A stretch of DNA of 64,000 nucleotides from Butyricicoccus sp. (GCA_020025755.1 JAHHRO010000003.1:1-64000); one strand, 5' to 3'. Numbered from the stretch's first letter, positions 52,870-63,770 are shown. Notes: generated by a model from the sequence alone, not told the origin. Translations and numbers: made by a program.

Positions 52870-55800
52870 TCACCCAAACAAACTGATCTGTGTGCTTTTT
52901 GGCATACTTCCGAGTGCCCCGATCTGATCCAAAAGATCGATGACCGACTTGGACACCTTGGAGCAACGGACTGCGATCTCCTCCGCCGAGAGGAACTTTC
53001 CGTTTTGGCGTTCCTCCACCAAGCTGATCGCCGCCTGCTCGCCAATGCCCGGCATGGACGTAAACGGCGGGATCAAACCATTTTCCGTGACCAGAAATTT
53101 GGTCGCATCTGAGGTATAAATATCCATTGGTGCAAAGGTAAAGCCGCGCTTATAGAATTCATGGCAGACCTCAAGCGTGGTCTGTGTATCCTTTTCCGCC
53201 GCCGAGATGGTCTTTTCCACATCCTTCTGATGCAGTTCACGGATCTTTTCCAGACAGACCTTGTCACCGCGCACCATACTGTAGGCATCGAAGCCCTTGG
53301 CGCGCACGGAAAAATACGCCGCATAGAATGCGAGCGGTCGATGTACCTTGAACCATGCAATGCGGAACGCCATCATGACATACGCCACTGCATGCGCCTT
53401 GGGGAACATGTACTTGATCTTCTTACAGGAATCGATATACCAATCGGGCACATTGTTTTCCTGCATGGCTTCTTCCATCTCCGGCTTGAGTCCCTTACCC
53501 TTACGCACGGATTCCATGGTCTGGAACGCGAGCTTAGGCTGAACGCCCTTGGCAATCAGATAGTTCATGATATCATCACGACAACAGATACATTCATTCA
53601 GGGGGATCCCTGCTGCAACCAGATCGGCGGCATTGCCCAGCCATACATCCGTACCGTGGGACAGACCGGAAATACACAGCAGATCATCGAACGTGCTTGG
53701 TTTGGTATCCTTGACCATGCCGCGCACGAACTTCGTACCAAACTCAGGAACCGCAAGACAGCCCAGATCCCCCAGGATCGGATCGGGCGTATCATCCACA
53801 TAATGCAGTGCCTTATTTGAGGTAAAGAGGCTCATGACCTCGGGGTCATCAAGTGGAATCTCCTGTGCATTGACGCCCGTTAAATCCTCCAAATGCTTGA
53901 TAATCGTGGGATCATCATGTCCCAGTTCATCGAGCTTCAACAGGTTGGCATCAATGGAGTGATACTCGAAATGGGTCGTGATGATATCCGAATTCGGATC
54001 ATCTGCTGGATGCTGCACGGGACAGAAATCATAGATCTCGACCTCTTTGGGCACAACGACGATGCCGCCGGGGTGCTGTCCGGTTGTGCGGCGGATACCA
54101 GTACAGCCTGCCGCCAAGCGGTTTTCCTCTGCACGGGAACACGCAATGCCGCGCTCCTCCATGTACTTTTTTACATAGCCATAGGCGGTTTTCTCCGCAA
54201 CCGTCGCAATTGTCCCTGCACGGAACACATGGTCTTGTCCAAACAGTTCGCCAGTATACTTATGGATACGCGGCTGGTACTCACCCGAAAAGTTGAGGTC
54301 GATATCAGGCACTTTATCTCCATTGAATCCAAGAAAGGTTTCAAACGGAACCGAAAAGCCCTCTTTTCTGAGTTTTGCACCGCAACGTGGGCAGGTCTTA
54401 TCCGGCAGGCAGACCCCACAGCCCACGCCCTCGTTTTCATGCAGTTCAAAATACTGACACGCCGGACACAGATAATGGGGCGCAAGTGAATTTACCTCCG
54501 TGATATCGGACAGGAACGCCACAAGGGATGAACCAACCGACCCACGCGAGCCGACCAGATAGCCATCCTTGAGCGACTTGGTGACCAGCTTCTGTGCGAT
54601 GATGTACATCACATCGTATCCATTGCCGATGATGGATTTCAGTTCGCGGTCGAGCCGCTCCTGTACGATCTCCGGTAAGGGATCGCCATACATACGCTTT
54701 GCCTTTTCGCGGCACATGGTCTCGAGTTCCTCCGCCGAGCCTTCGATCTTCGGCGGATAGTTCTCTTTCGGAATGGGGCGAATGGGTTCGAGCAGATCCG
54801 CGATCTTGTTCGGGTTGGTGACCACGACCTCATAGGCGCGATCCTCTCCCAGATAAGCAAATTCCTTCAGCATTTCCTCCGTGGTTTTGAGGTAAAGCGG
54901 TGCCTGATTGTCCGCATCCGAGAAGCCCTGACCTGCCATCAGGATGCGGCGATAGGCTTCGTCCTCCGGATCGAGAAAATGTACGTCCCCCGTTGCACAG
55001 CACGGCTTGCCGAGGGCATCGGCGATGCGCAGTACCGTGCGATTGTATTCACGCAAAGTCTCCTCATCCTCCGCAATGCCCTTGGCGATCATGAAGCGGT
55101 TGTTGTCGATGGGCTGGATCTCCAGATAATCATAAAAGTCCGCAATGCGTTTGAGTTCCTCAAACGGCTTGCCTGCAACAACGGCATGGAACAGCTCTCC
55201 TGCCTCACACGCCGAGCCAAAGATCAAGCCCTCCCGATGGCGGATCAGTTCAGAACGCGGCATCAAGGGACGGCGGTAAAAGTGATCCAGAAAGCTGTAC
55301 GAAATCAGCTTGTACAGGTTTTTGAGTCCCACCTGATTCTGCACCAGAATAATGAAATGATGGCGCGGCAGATTTTTGAGTCCGCCTTCCTTGGCACGCA
55401 GTCCGGCAAGCACAGGGTTGATATCGGAAATTTTGCGCACACGCTGTTCGATCTTCAGCTTGTCCATCAGCTTGATCCAGATCCGCGCAAGCACTGCCGC
55501 ATCCTCACTTGCCCGATGGTGCTCAAAGGGGCCGACCTGCAATTCCTTCGCCAGCACATTGAGTTTGAAGCGGTTCAGGTGGGACAGCAGAATGCGCGAC
55601 ATCTCCAGCGTATCGATATAGGTGAATGCCCGCTCGATGCCGAGCCGCTTGCAGGCGGCACTCAGGAAGGACATATCAAAACCGGCATTGTGCGCCACCA
55701 GCACACGATCCCCTGCGAACGCAAAGAACCGTTCCAGCGCATCTGCAAGCTCGGGCGCATCTGCTACGGTCTCATCGGAGATACCGGTCAGCTCTGTGAT

Positions 55801-57234
55801 CTCAGGTGGAATGGGCTTATGCGGATTGACATAGGTTTGGAACGAATCGCGTATCTCACCATCACGCACCAGAACGGCGGCGATCTCCGTGATCTCCTCC
55901 GTTGCCGGTTTGAGTCCGGTCGTCTCCAGATCGAACACAATGAAGTCCCCGTCCAAGCCGCCGTCTGCCGTACCGCGCACGACCGAGACCTCTGCCGCAT
56001 CGTTTACATAATACGCTTCCACACCATACAAGATCTTAGGGAATTCCGCCTCCTTGCCGTCTACGACGTGCAGAGCGAGCGGAAACGCCTGCGCACAGCC
56101 GTGGTCGGTGATCGCCATGGCACGCCATCCCCACTGCTGACAGCGGCTGATCAGTGCCTTGGTATCCGAGACCCCATCGAGCGCACTCATATTGGTATGC
56201 AGATGCAGCTCTACGCGTTTTTCGGGCGCATTGTCCATGCGGATCTTCTTCTTTGCCTTGACGATCGCAGTCGGCTCGAGAATACTTTCCTTTTCGTATG
56301 TATCAAAGCTGATCTTGCCCTGCACGATCAAATGCATCCCCGTCTTGATGGCAGAAACCAGATCCCCTGCCTGTTCCTTTGCCATAAATTTGGAGACCCG
56401 AATGGAGTTGGTATTGTCCGTCATATCAAACGCCAGCTTGATCCATTCCTTGCCGCTTTTCTTGCTAACGATCTCGCGGTGATCGACAAAGAACACATCG
56501 CCCTCTATGGTCACGCGGTCGAACGCGCTCAGTGCATCGCGAATGGGCACGGCTTCCTCTGTGTACAGCTTTCCTAAAATCAGGTTTTCGTCTGCCACCT
56601 TTTCCACCTTGGGTCGGTGATACCCGCTATCCTCGCGCGCCGGTCGGGATTTGACCGTTTTCTTGTTCTTTTCCTCTATCGGCGTTGGTGCAGGCATGGA
56701 CTCTGCCGCCGCCTTGAGTGCCGCGGCGCGTTCCTCCTCCTGTGCGGACAAGATCTCTTTCACCTTATCGTCAGCAAAGGGCACCGCCTCCACGACGACA
56801 TGACAGCCGGTCTCCGCCGTGATCTGCTCCTGCATCTGCCGGAGCGCGACCGAGAAGTAATTCCGCGCGGTCTCTCCCATGGAGATCCGCAGATGATTGT
56901 CCTCCGCAAGTTCCCACTGGCTGTCTGCGAGCAGTCCGGATGCCGACGGCATACGATGGCACAGATCATCACGCAGCTGCCGCAAATACGACTCAGAAAC
57001 GGTATTGCCTGCATAGCGCGGCGCGATGGAAAAGCGTGTCAGCCCATAGGCATCTGCGATCTCCTTTCCCAGTCCGTCCAGATGTGCTCGCGCGACCGGT
57101 GCATCGTATGCCACATGGCAGATCATCTGTTGATGGTCATGGCTCACTGCAAGGGAACGCACCTCTCCCAACATGCAGTCCTCATATTGTTTACTGTTAC
57201 AGCGATCAAAAAGCTCTGAAAGCATTTTTGCCAT
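52870..57234 (-). CDS. polC: DNA polymerase III PolC-type alpha subunit
   Basis: The 1454-residue Gram-positive replicative polymerase. Order: N-terminal domain, OB fold (about 230-330), PHP domain (HLHT at 344-347) interrupted by a DnaQ-like 3'-5' proofreading exonuclease (DLETTG at 435-440 to about 600), then the Pol III palm and fingers. A zinc module with paired CPAC and CPRC cysteines precedes VPDIDLNFSGEYQ, which holds catalytic aspartates. Complete and of normal length. The start at 57234 follows AAGGAGTC; a longer frame runs into ispG. Last gene of the pyrH operon; no clear terminator follows. Confidence 0.97.
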   Translation of the reverse strand: MAKMLSELFDRCNSKQYEDCMLGEVRSLAVSHDHQQMICHVAYDAPVARAHLDGLGKEIADAYGLTRFSIAPRYAGNTVSESYLRQLRDDLCHRMPSASGLLADSQWELAEDNHLRISMGETARNYFSVALRQMQEQITAETGCHVVVEAVPFADDKVKEILSAQEEERAAALKAAAESMPAPTPIEEKNKKTVKSRPAREDSGYHRPKVEKVADENLILGKLYTEEAVPIRDALSAFDRVTIEGDVFFVDHREIVSKKSGKEWIKLAFDMTDNTNSIRVSKFMAKEQAGDLVSAIKTGMHLIVQGKISFDTYEKESILEPTAIVKAKKKIRMDNAPEKRVELHLHTNMSALDGVSDTKALISRCQQWGWRAMAITDHGCAQAFPLALHVVDGKEAEFPKILYGVEAYYVNDAAEVSVVRGTADGGLDGDFIVFDLETTGLKPATEEITEIAAVLVRDGEIRDSFQTYVNPHKPIPPEITELTGISDETVADAPELADALERFFAFAGDRVLVAHNAGFDMSFLSAACKRLGIERAFTYIDTLEMSRILLSHLNRFKLNVLAKELQVGPFEHHRASEDAAVLARIWIKLMDKLKIEQRVRKISDINPVLAGLRAKEGGLKNLPRHHFIILVQNQVGLKNLYKLISYSFLDHFYRRPLMPRSELIRHREGLIFGSACEAGELFHAVVAGKPFEELKRIADFYDYLEIQPIDNNRFMIAKGIAEDEETLREYNRTVLRIADALGKPCCATGDVHFLDPEDEAYRRILMAGQGFSDADNQAPLYLKTTEEMLKEFAYLGEDRAYEVVVTNPNKIADLLEPIRPIPKENYPPKIEGSAEELETMCREKAKRMYGDPLPEIVQERLDRELKSIIGNGYDVMYIIAQKLVTKSLKDGYLVGSRGSVGSSLVAFLSDITEVNSLAPHYLCPACQYFELHENEGVGCGVCLPDKTCPRCGAKLRKEGFSVPFETFLGFNGDKVPDIDLNFSGEYQPRIHKYTGELFGQDHVFRAGTIATVAEKTAYGYVKKYMEERGIACSRAEENRLAAGCTGIRRTTGQHPGGIVVVPKEVEIYDFCPVQHPADDPNSDIITTHFEYHSIDANLLKLDELGHDDPTIIKHLEDLTGVNAQEIPLDDPEVMSLFTSNKALHYVDDTPDPILGDLGCLAVPEFGTKFVRGMVKDTKPSTFDDLLCISGLSHGTDVWLGNAADLVAAGIPLNECICCRDDIMNYLIAKGVQPKLAFQTMESVRKGKGLKPEMEEAMQENNVPDWYIDSCKKIKYMFPKAHAVAYVMMAFRIAWFKVHRPLAFYAAYFSVRAKGFDAYSMVRGDKVCLEKIRELHQKDVEKTISAAEKDTQTTLEVCHEFYKRGFTFAPMDIYTSDATKFLVTENGLIPPFTSMPGIGEQAAISLVEERQNGKFLSAEEIAVRCSKVSKSVIDLLDQIGALGSMPKSTQISLFG

Positions 57235-57293
57235 AAAATACGACTCCTTAAAAATGCAGGATGGGACCGCCCGCAAGCCGCCCCATCCATTGG

Positions 57294-58349
57294 TCACTCA
57301 TACTGCTCGATTTCCTGCATCAAAGCCTCCACAAGCTGCTCCTGCGGCACTTTGCGCAGGATCTCCCCCTTGCGGAAGATCAGACCGACCCCATCACCGC
57401 CTGCAATGCCGAGATCGGCTTCGCGTGCTTCGCCAGGGCCATTGACGGCACAGCCCATAACCGCAACCGTCAGCTTCTTGCCGCGGATGTTGGAGACGCG
57501 CTGCTCGACCTCTTTGGCGATGCCGATGAGGTCGATGCGTGTGCGGCCGCAAGTCGGGCAGGAGACCACATTCACGCCATCGTCGCACAGACCGACCGCC
57601 TTGAGGATCGCCTGCGCCGCATAGATCTCCTTGACCGGATCATCTGTCAGGGAAACGCGGATGGTATCGCCAATGCCAAGCGCAAGCAATCCGCCGATGC
57701 CTGCCGCGGATTTGATCGTACCCATATACTCCGTGCCTGCCTCGGTCACGCCCAAGTGCAGGGGGTACGCACTCTTTTCATGTGCGAGTTGATACGCCTG
57801 CATGGTATAGGGTACCGAGGAGGATTTCATAGACAGGCAAATGTCGTAGAAATCGAACTTTTCCAAAAGGGATGCATGGTAGAGCGCACTCTCGACCAGT
57901 GCCTCGGGCGTTGGTGCGCCATACTTTGCCAAAATACTCTTTTCCACCGAGCCCGAATTGACCCCGATCCGGATGGGAATATTTTTGGCACGCGCCGCCT
58001 GTACAACGGCTTTCACGCGGTCGTCCGAGCCGATATTGCCCGGATTCAGACGGATCTTGTGTACGCCTGCCGCAATGGAATCCAGTGCCAATCTGTAGTC
58101 GAAGTGGATATCCGCCACGACTGGAATGGGTGAGCCGCCGCAAATGGTCTCCAGCGCGCGCGCCGCCTGTGCATCGGGCACGGCACAGCGCACGACCTGA
58201 CATCCTGCCTCTGCAAGTGCCCGAATCTGCGCGAGCGTTGCCTCAGCATCCCTTGTATCCGTGTTGGTCATGGACTGTATGACGACGGGGGCACCGCCGC
58301 CGATCAAGGTCTCTCCTACACGGATCTGCCTTGTTTCTTTTCTTGTCAT
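57294..58349 (-). CDS. ispG: 4-hydroxy-3-methylbut-2-enyl diphosphate synthase (IspG/GcpE)
   Basis: A 351-residue iron-sulfur enzyme of the MEP isoprenoid pathway. The 4Fe-4S ligands lie in SCPTCGRT and MGCAVNGPGE; the N-terminal barrel has VVIQSMTNTDTRD. The start at 58349 follows GGAGGAAG. The MEP enzyme Dxr is encoded two genes upstream. Confidence 0.97.
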   Translation of the reverse strand: MTRKETRQIRVGETLIGGGAPVVIQSMTNTDTRDAEATLAQIRALAEAGCQVVRCAVPDAQAARALETICGGSPIPVVADIHFDYRLALDSIAAGVHKIRLNPGNIGSDDRVKAVVQAARAKNIPIRIGVNSGSVEKSILAKYGAPTPEALVESALYHASLLEKFDFYDICLSMKSSSVPYTMQAYQLAHEKSAYPLHLGVTEAGTEYMGTIKSAAGIGGLLALGIGDTIRVSLTDDPVKEIYAAQAILKAVGLCDDGVNVVSCPTCGRTRIDLIGIAKEVEQRVSNIRGKKLTVAVMGCAVNGPGEAREADLGIAGGDGVGLIFRKGEILRKVPQEQLVEALMQEIEQYE

Positions 58350-58369
58350 ATCATTACTTCCTCCGGCAC

Positions 58370-59404
58370 TCAAAGCAGTCGCAGGATATCCTGTCCCGTG
58401 ACATACAGGATGAGTGCAAACAGTGCGCATAAACCAGCCATATTGACATAGCTCTCTACCTTCCGGTCAAGCGGCTTGCGGCGGATGCCCTCTACCAGCA
58501 AAAACAGCAGTCTGCCGCCATCCAGCCCCGGAATGGGCAGGAGGTTCATCACACCAAGGTTGATCGAGATGAAGGCAAGCAGTGCCCAGAACGGACGTGC
58601 CCCTGCCTGCGCGGTCTGTGCCGTCACTGCAACCACACCGACTGGACCGGAAAGCTGGTCAACGCCGACCGAACCGGAAAGCAAATCACCCAGTGAATGC
58701 CATACCATGCGCGCATCGTTCGCGGAAAGCACCAGCGCATAGCGCAGATGCCCCAGCATTGTCAGCTCCTGCGTGGCAAAATGGAAGCCATACCCCTTTC
58801 TGCCCTCGCCCAGATCCAAGTCATCTTGCAGTGCCAGATCCTTGATGAGCAGTCGCTCTCCACCGCGCTCAATCAGAAAATCAAATTTACCATCTGCCGC
58901 ACCACGGCGCAGACCCTCGGAGACATCTCCGCCTGTCCAAATACGATAGCCGTCGATCTTGAGGATGCGATCGCCAGCCATCAACCCCTGTTCTCCCTCG
59001 AACGCAAACCCCTCTGCAAAGGATTCGATCGTTGGAAGTGCCTCTTGCGATGTGCTCCATGTGAGAGCGAGCACGATCAGGAATCCCAGCACGAAATTCA
59101 TTACAACGCCTGCAATCAGCGTCACAAAGCGAACAAGCCACGGCGCATTGCCAAAGGCACGCGGATCATCCGAATCCTCGTCCTCGCCGCGCATGACACA
59201 TGCGCCGCCAATGGGCAAGAGGCACAGACAATAGTTGGTCTCTCCGATCTGCTTTTGCAGCAGCTTGGGTCCCATGCCGATCCAGAATTCGTCTACCTGT
59301 ACACCGCCGCGCTTTGCCGCGATGCAGTGTCCAAACTCATGCACCATGATAAGCAGACCAAAGCCCAACAGCGCGATCAGAATCCAAAATACGTTTGCGA
59401 TCAT
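58370..59404 (-). CDS. rseP: Site-2 protease RseP/RasP
   Basis: A 344-residue intramembrane zinc metalloprotease. Zinc ligands H22-E23-x-x-H26 (HEFGH) lie in the first transmembrane segment and LDGGR near the C-terminus gives the third ligand; a single PDZ domain lies between. It cleaves anti-sigma factors and signal-peptide remnants. GAGGTG lies rather far upstream of the ATG. Confidence 0.94.
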   Translation of the reverse strand: MIANVFWILIALLGFGLLIMVHEFGHCIAAKRGGVQVDEFWIGMGPKLLQKQIGETNYCLCLLPIGGACVMRGEDEDSDDPRAFGNAPWLVRFVTLIAGVVMNFVLGFLIVLALTWSTSQEALPTIESFAEGFAFEGEQGLMAGDRILKIDGYRIWTGGDVSEGLRRGAADGKFDFLIERGGERLLIKDLALQDDLDLGEGRKGYGFHFATQELTMLGHLRYALVLSANDARMVWHSLGDLLSGSVGVDQLSGPVGVVAVTAQTAQAGARPFWALLAFISINLGVMNLLPIPGLDGGRLLFLLVEGIRRKPLDRKVESYVNMAGLCALFALILYVTGQDILRLL

Positions 59405-59415
59405 ATAAAATCAAT

Positions 59416-60564
59416 TCACCTCATTTTCCAATGGTTCACAGCCGCGCGTGCCGCGCGGTCACTCTCTAAAATATCATCCAATGTTGGGTTTTCCTGCATC
59501 GGGACTTCATCCATCGCAAATGCCACCAGTTCGGGGATCTGCCAGAACGGCAGCGCATCCTGTAGGAACAAACCGACAGCCGCCTCATTGGCACCATTCA
59601 TGACCGCCCCCAGATTTCCCTTTTCACGGGCGGCACGGCGTGCCAGACGCATGGCAGGAAACGCCGCATCATCAGGAGCAAAAAACGTAAGCCTGCCGAT
59701 TTCCGCGAGCGAAAGACGCGGCACTTTACAGGGCAGACGCTCCGGATAGGTGAGTGCATACTGGATGGGCAGGCGCATATCCGGCAGTCCCAGCTGCGCC
59801 AGCACCGCACCATCGGCAAACTCGATGAGTGAGTGTATGATGGATTCCCGATGCACTACAATATCAATTTGATCCTCAGGCAAGCCATAAAGCCACATGG
59901 CTTCGATCAGCTCCAGCCCCTTGTTCATCATGGTTGCCGAATCGGTCGTGATCTTGGCACCCATGGACCAGTTCGGATGCTGTAATGCCTGTTCCCTTGT
60001 CACGGTCTTGAGTTCGTCTGCGCTCTTGCCAAAGAACGGCCCACCCGATGCGGTCAGGATGATGCGGTCAAGTGCATTGCCCTGCGCCCCCTGCACACAC
60101 TGGAAGATCGCGGAATGTTCCGAATCCACGGGCAGGATCTTGACGCCATACTTTGCCGCACTGTCCATCACGAGCTGTCCGGCACATACTAAGGTTTCCT
60201 TATTTGCCAGTGCAATATCCTTTCCTGCACGGATCGCCGCAAGCGTAGGCAGTAAGCCCACCATGCCTACGACCGCCGTTACCACGGTATCGCAGTCGGG
60301 ATGGGTCGCCGCCGCAATCAGCCCATCCATACCGGACTGCACCTGAATGTCTGTATCTGCCAGCGCAATTTTAAGCTGCTTTGCCGCCGCTTCATCGCAT
60401 GCGGCACACACTTTCGGCTTGAGCGCACGCGCCTGTGCTTCTAACAATTCAATATTGCGGTTGGTCGTCAAGGCGACAACTTCCGCGTCGATGGAGGACA
60501 GGATGTCGATGGTCTGTGTGCCGATCGAACCCGTTGCCCCCAAAATAGAGATCCGCTTTTTCAT
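59416..60564 (-). CDS. dxr: 1-deoxy-D-xylulose 5-phosphate reductoisomerase
   Basis: A 382-residue NADPH enzyme of the MEP pathway. LGATGSIGTQT binds NADPH, NKETLV, PVDSEHSAIFQ and SGGPF carry metal and substrate residues, and MNKGLELIEA follows. Complete. AAAGGTGA precedes the ATG. Confidence 0.97.
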   Translation of the reverse strand: MKKRISILGATGSIGTQTIDILSSIDAEVVALTTNRNIELLEAQARALKPKVCAACDEAAAKQLKIALADTDIQVQSGMDGLIAAATHPDCDTVVTAVVGMVGLLPTLAAIRAGKDIALANKETLVCAGQLVMDSAAKYGVKILPVDSEHSAIFQCVQGAQGNALDRIILTASGGPFFGKSADELKTVTREQALQHPNWSMGAKITTDSATMMNKGLELIEAMWLYGLPEDQIDIVVHRESIIHSLIEFADGAVLAQLGLPDMRLPIQYALTYPERLPCKVPRLSLAEIGRLTFFAPDDAAFPAMRLARRAAREKGNLGAVMNGANEAAVGLFLQDALPFWQIPELVAFAMDEVPMQENPTLDDILESDRAARAAVNHWKMR

Positions 60565-60588
60565 TGTATCACCTTTTCTTCTCCAATA

Positions 60589-61548
60589 TTACATGCCTGC
60601 AAATAATACGACGGATAAAACCAGTTCGATCACCGGTGCGACAAAGATCACGCTGTCAAAGCGATCGAGCACACCGCCATGCCCTGGGAAAATATGGCTG
60701 TAATCCTTGATACCGCTCTTTCTCTTGATGATCGAGAACGACAGATCACCCAGCTGTCCGATCGCAGCACCTGCCGCGCCCATAACTGCCGCCCCTGCAT
60801 AATGGATGGACAGCCCTGCATAGCGGTTCATGAGGAACACCACGCCCAGCATGATGACCGTTGCACCGATCACGCCGCCGATTGCGCCCTCGACCGTTTT
60901 CTTCGGACTGACCACAGGAGCCAGCTTGTGCTTTCCAAACGCCATGCCAGCAAACAGCGCGCAGGTATCTGACCCCCACGCAGCAACCAGCGGAAGCAGA
61001 ACGAGGAACGCGCCGCCCTCCATCTCAAAAATACGCCACAGCGACAGGAGCAGATAAGGCAGGATAAAACCACCCACAAAACCTGCCATGACTTCTTCCG
61101 TGCGCACTGTGTCATGATGCCGCAGCAGGCAGGCGAACAAGCCAACCAGCAAAAACAGCATCACAAACCGCACGAACTGTGTCTGAAACAGTTCGATATA
61201 CGCCCGAAACTCGGACTCTGTCAGGCTGACAGAACCATGACTGCCTCCCAGAATGACAAATTCAGTGGTACTAACTGCCTGCGGCGCAAATCCGCCGCCC
61301 ATGAGGGCAGGTGCAGGCAGCAGCATTGCAGACGGGAGACAGGTCATGAGCGCATACGCCGCCGATGCCGTGAGTGTGACCTGCTGCATCCCACGATTTT
61401 TTACAAGTCCCGTCGGGACAATCAGCTCATAAGACGCACAGACGCACAGTGCTGTGATGGTCAGCGCAAGCACGACAGGCGGCAGCACATAGAGCGCGAG
61501 CAGAACGAATAAGAAACCGCCTACACCAAACAAAATTCTTGCTTTCAT
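60589..61548 (-). CDS. cdsA: Phosphatidate cytidylyltransferase
   Basis: A 319-residue membrane enzyme making CDP-diacylglycerol for phospholipid synthesis. The signature region SPKKTVEGAIGG and QLGDLSFSIIKR with the DYSHIFPGHGGVLDRFDS terminus is intact; about eight membrane spans. A hydrophobic N-terminal half is slightly longer than the usual 270 residues because of a loop near residues 85-115. It starts three bases after uppS stops. Confidence 0.96.
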   Translation of the reverse strand: MKARILFGVGGFLFVLLALYVLPPVVLALTITALCVCASYELIVPTGLVKNRGMQQVTLTASAAYALMTCLPSAMLLPAPALMGGGFAPQAVSTTEFVILGGSHGSVSLTESEFRAYIELFQTQFVRFVMLFLLVGLFACLLRHHDTVRTEEVMAGFVGGFILPYLLLSLWRIFEMEGGAFLVLLPLVAAWGSDTCALFAGMAFGKHKLAPVVSPKKTVEGAIGGVIGATVIMLGVVFLMNRYAGLSIHYAGAAVMGAAGAAIGQLGDLSFSIIKRKSGIKDYSHIFPGHGGVLDRFDSVIFVAPVIELVLSVVLFAGM

Positions 61549-61551
61549 GCT

Positions 61552-62304
61552 TTATACCCCTCCAAATCTGCGTGAACGCCGGTTGAAGTCCTCGATCGCG
61601 GCGTCCATGTGTTCTGGTTTGAAGTCCGGCCACAGTACATCGGTAAAATAATATTCAGCATAGGCTGACTGCCATAACAGGAAATTCGAGGTGCGGATCT
61701 CGCCCGACGGACGAATAATGAGATCGGGGTCAGGCATGTGCGCGGTATAGAGCTGCGCCCCGATCGTATCCTCGGTGATATCCTCCGGACGGAGCGTGCC
61801 CTCCGCGACCTGTCGTGCCAGTGCCCGAACGGCATTTTTGATTTCGTCCCGTCCGCCATAGTTGATGCAGAGCGAAGCGGTCGCCGCCTGTTCCCCAAGC
61901 GTATCCGCAAGCGCGTGCACCTCATCGATCTGCCGGAGCAGGTCAGGCGGCAATACGGACAGATCGCCCAAAACACGCACGGCAACCCCACGCTCGACCA
62001 TCGTTTCTGCTGCTTCGCGCAGATAGGTGCGGAACAGGTTCATGAGTGCATCGACTTCATCCTGCGGCCGCTTCCAGTTCTCCGTGGAAAAAGCGTATAC
62101 GGTAAAGTACTGCACGCCGATATCCTTGCAGTAGGTCGCGATCGTGCGAAAGGTCTCTGCCCCTACTTTGTGCCCTGCCTTGCGCGGCAATCCGCGTTTT
62201 TTTGCCCATCTGCCATTTCCGTCCATGATGACGGCGATATGGCGCGGCACGGCGCGTGCCTGTGTCTGTTCCTGTTTTCCGGTGAACCGATCAAAAATCC
62301 CCAT
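61552..62304 (-). CDS. uppS: Undecaprenyl (isoprenyl) diphosphate synthase
   Basis: A 250-residue cis-prenyltransferase that makes the lipid carrier for wall polymers. HIAVIMDGNGRWA, FSTENWKRP and RPSGEIRTSNFLLWQSAYAE are the family's substrate and Mg sites. The start at 62304 follows GAGGTG. Confidence 0.97.
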   Translation of the reverse strand: MGIFDRFTGKQEQTQARAVPRHIAVIMDGNGRWAKKRGLPRKAGHKVGAETFRTIATYCKDIGVQYFTVYAFSTENWKRPQDEVDALMNLFRTYLREAAETMVERGVAVRVLGDLSVLPPDLLRQIDEVHALADTLGEQAATASLCINYGGRDEIKNAVRALARQVAEGTLRPEDITEDTIGAQLYTAHMPDPDLIIRPSGEIRTSNFLLWQSAYAEYYFTDVLWPDFKPEHMDAAIEDFNRRSRRFGGV

Positions 62305-62370
62305 GCTTGCACCTCGTGGAAAGGGGACGGCAACGCCGCCCCCCAAGTGATTCATTCTGTACCCGACGCA

Positions 62371-62925
62371 TCAAACTTCCTTGAGTTCTGCGCTCTTCTT
62401 TGCAACGATGCCGTCGATCTCCTTGACATACTTGTCGGTGATCTTCTGGATCTGCTGCTCGCCGTCCTTGACCTCGTCCTCGGTTGCCTCGTTCTTTTTC
62501 TTGAGATCCTTGAACTTGTCGATCGCATCGCGGCGAATGTTGCGGATCGCAACCTTTGCATCCTCACCGATCTTGGAGCACTGCTTGATGAGCTCCTTAC
62601 GGCGTTCCTCGGTCAGCGGTGGGAAGGTCAGACGAATGACCTTGCCATCATTCTGCGGATTGAGACCCAAATCGGAGGTCTGGATCGCCTTTTCCAGATC
62701 ACGCAGGATGGAGGCATCCCACGGCTGGATCTGCAAGGTACGCGGATCAGGAGAAGAAACGGCTGCAACCTGCGGCAGCGGTGTTGGCGAACCATAGTAT
62801 TCTACGGTCAGCTTGTTGAGTACCGCCGGATTTGCGCGGCCTGCGCGGATGGCTGACAGTTCTTTGGACAGGACATCAATGGTCTTGCCCATTTTTTCTT
62901 CGTGCTGCTTGATGATCTCTTTCAT
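62371..62925 (-). CDS. frr: Ribosome recycling factor
   Basis: A 184-residue tRNA-mimic that splits post-termination ribosomes with EF-G. The conserved AIRAGRANPA and NIRRDA segments are present. The ATG follows the pyrH stop directly, with AAGGAGGAAC inside the end of pyrH. Confidence 0.98.
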   Translation of the reverse strand: MKEIIKQHEEKMGKTIDVLSKELSAIRAGRANPAVLNKLTVEYYGSPTPLPQVAAVSSPDPRTLQIQPWDASILRDLEKAIQTSDLGLNPQNDGKVIRLTFPPLTEERRKELIKQCSKIGEDAKVAIRNIRRDAIDKFKDLKKKNEATEDEVKDGEQQIQKITDKYVKEIDGIVAKKSAELKEV

Positions 62926-63648
62926 TTACAGTTCCTCCTTGACGAGTGTGCCGATCTGTTCGCCCGTAACGACACGATAAATATTTTCAGGGTCAGACAG
63001 TGCGAATACCAGAATCGGGATATGGTTATCCATCGAGAGGGATGTTGCAGTCGTGTCCATAACACCCAGTCCCTGATTCAGCACATCCATATAGGTGAGC
63101 TTTTCATATTTCTTCGCATCTGGATTCTTTGCCGGATCGGAATCATAAACACCGTCGATGTTCTTTGCGAGCAGGATGACCTCTGCCCCGATCTCAGCGG
63201 CGCGCAGTGCAGCGGCAGTATCGGTCGAGAAATACGGGTTTCCCGTACCGCAGCCAAAGATCACGACGCGGCCCTTGCTGAGATGGCGCGCCGCCTTGCT
63301 GCGAATATATGGTTCTGCGATCTGATTCATTGCGATCGCGGTCTGTACACGCACCTCACAGCCTCGCTGCTCGAGCGCATCTGCAAGTGCCAGCGCGTTG
63401 ATGGTGGTTGCAAGCATACCCATGTGGTCTGCTCGTGTACGCTCCATGCGTCCACCGCCATCCTTGACCCCACGCCAGAAGTTGCCGCCGCCCACAACGA
63501 TGCCAACTTCACATCCAATGTCCGCACAGCGTTTAATTACATCACAAACCGGTCCAATAACATCAAAATTCAGTCCAAAATGTTTATCACCAGCGAGTGC
63601 TTCACCACTGATTTTGACAAGGACGCGTTTATACTTGGGAGTATCCAT
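62926..63648 (-). CDS. pyrH: UMP kinase
   Basis: A 240-residue amino-acid-kinase-fold enzyme making [30 protein letters not shown] and [10 protein letters not shown] are the ATP- and UMP-binding motifs. First gene of the eight-gene operon down to polC; rpsB and tsf, common upstream neighbours, are absent here. ATG follows AGGAGGAAG. Confidence 0.98.
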   Translation of the reverse strand: MDTPKYKRVLVKISGEALAGDKHFGLNFDVIGPVCDVIKRCADIGCEVGIVVGGGNFWRGVKDGGGRMERTRADHMGMLATTINALALADALEQRGCEVRVQTAIAMNQIAEPYIRSKAARHLSKGRVVIFGCGTGNPYFSTDTAAALRAAEIGAEVILLAKNIDGVYDSDPAKNPDAKKYEKLTYMDVLNQGLGVMDTTATSLSMDNHIPILVFALSDPENIYRVVTGEQIGTLVKEEL

Positions 63649-63687
63649 TTTTCTTCCTCCTATGTCGATACAAACGATTGTGAGTTT

Positions 63688-63716
63688 ATTTTACATGATT
63701 ATCGCGCTTTTTGCAA
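63688..63716 (-). promoter_or_regulatory. Promoter of the pyrH operon
   Basis: Minus strand TTGCAA, 17 bases, TAAAAT. Confidence 0.78.
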
Positions 63717-63770
63717 CATGCCGCGGCATAGTTTTCGTGAGCATCTGCCGCATATTTTGTAAGACAAGGC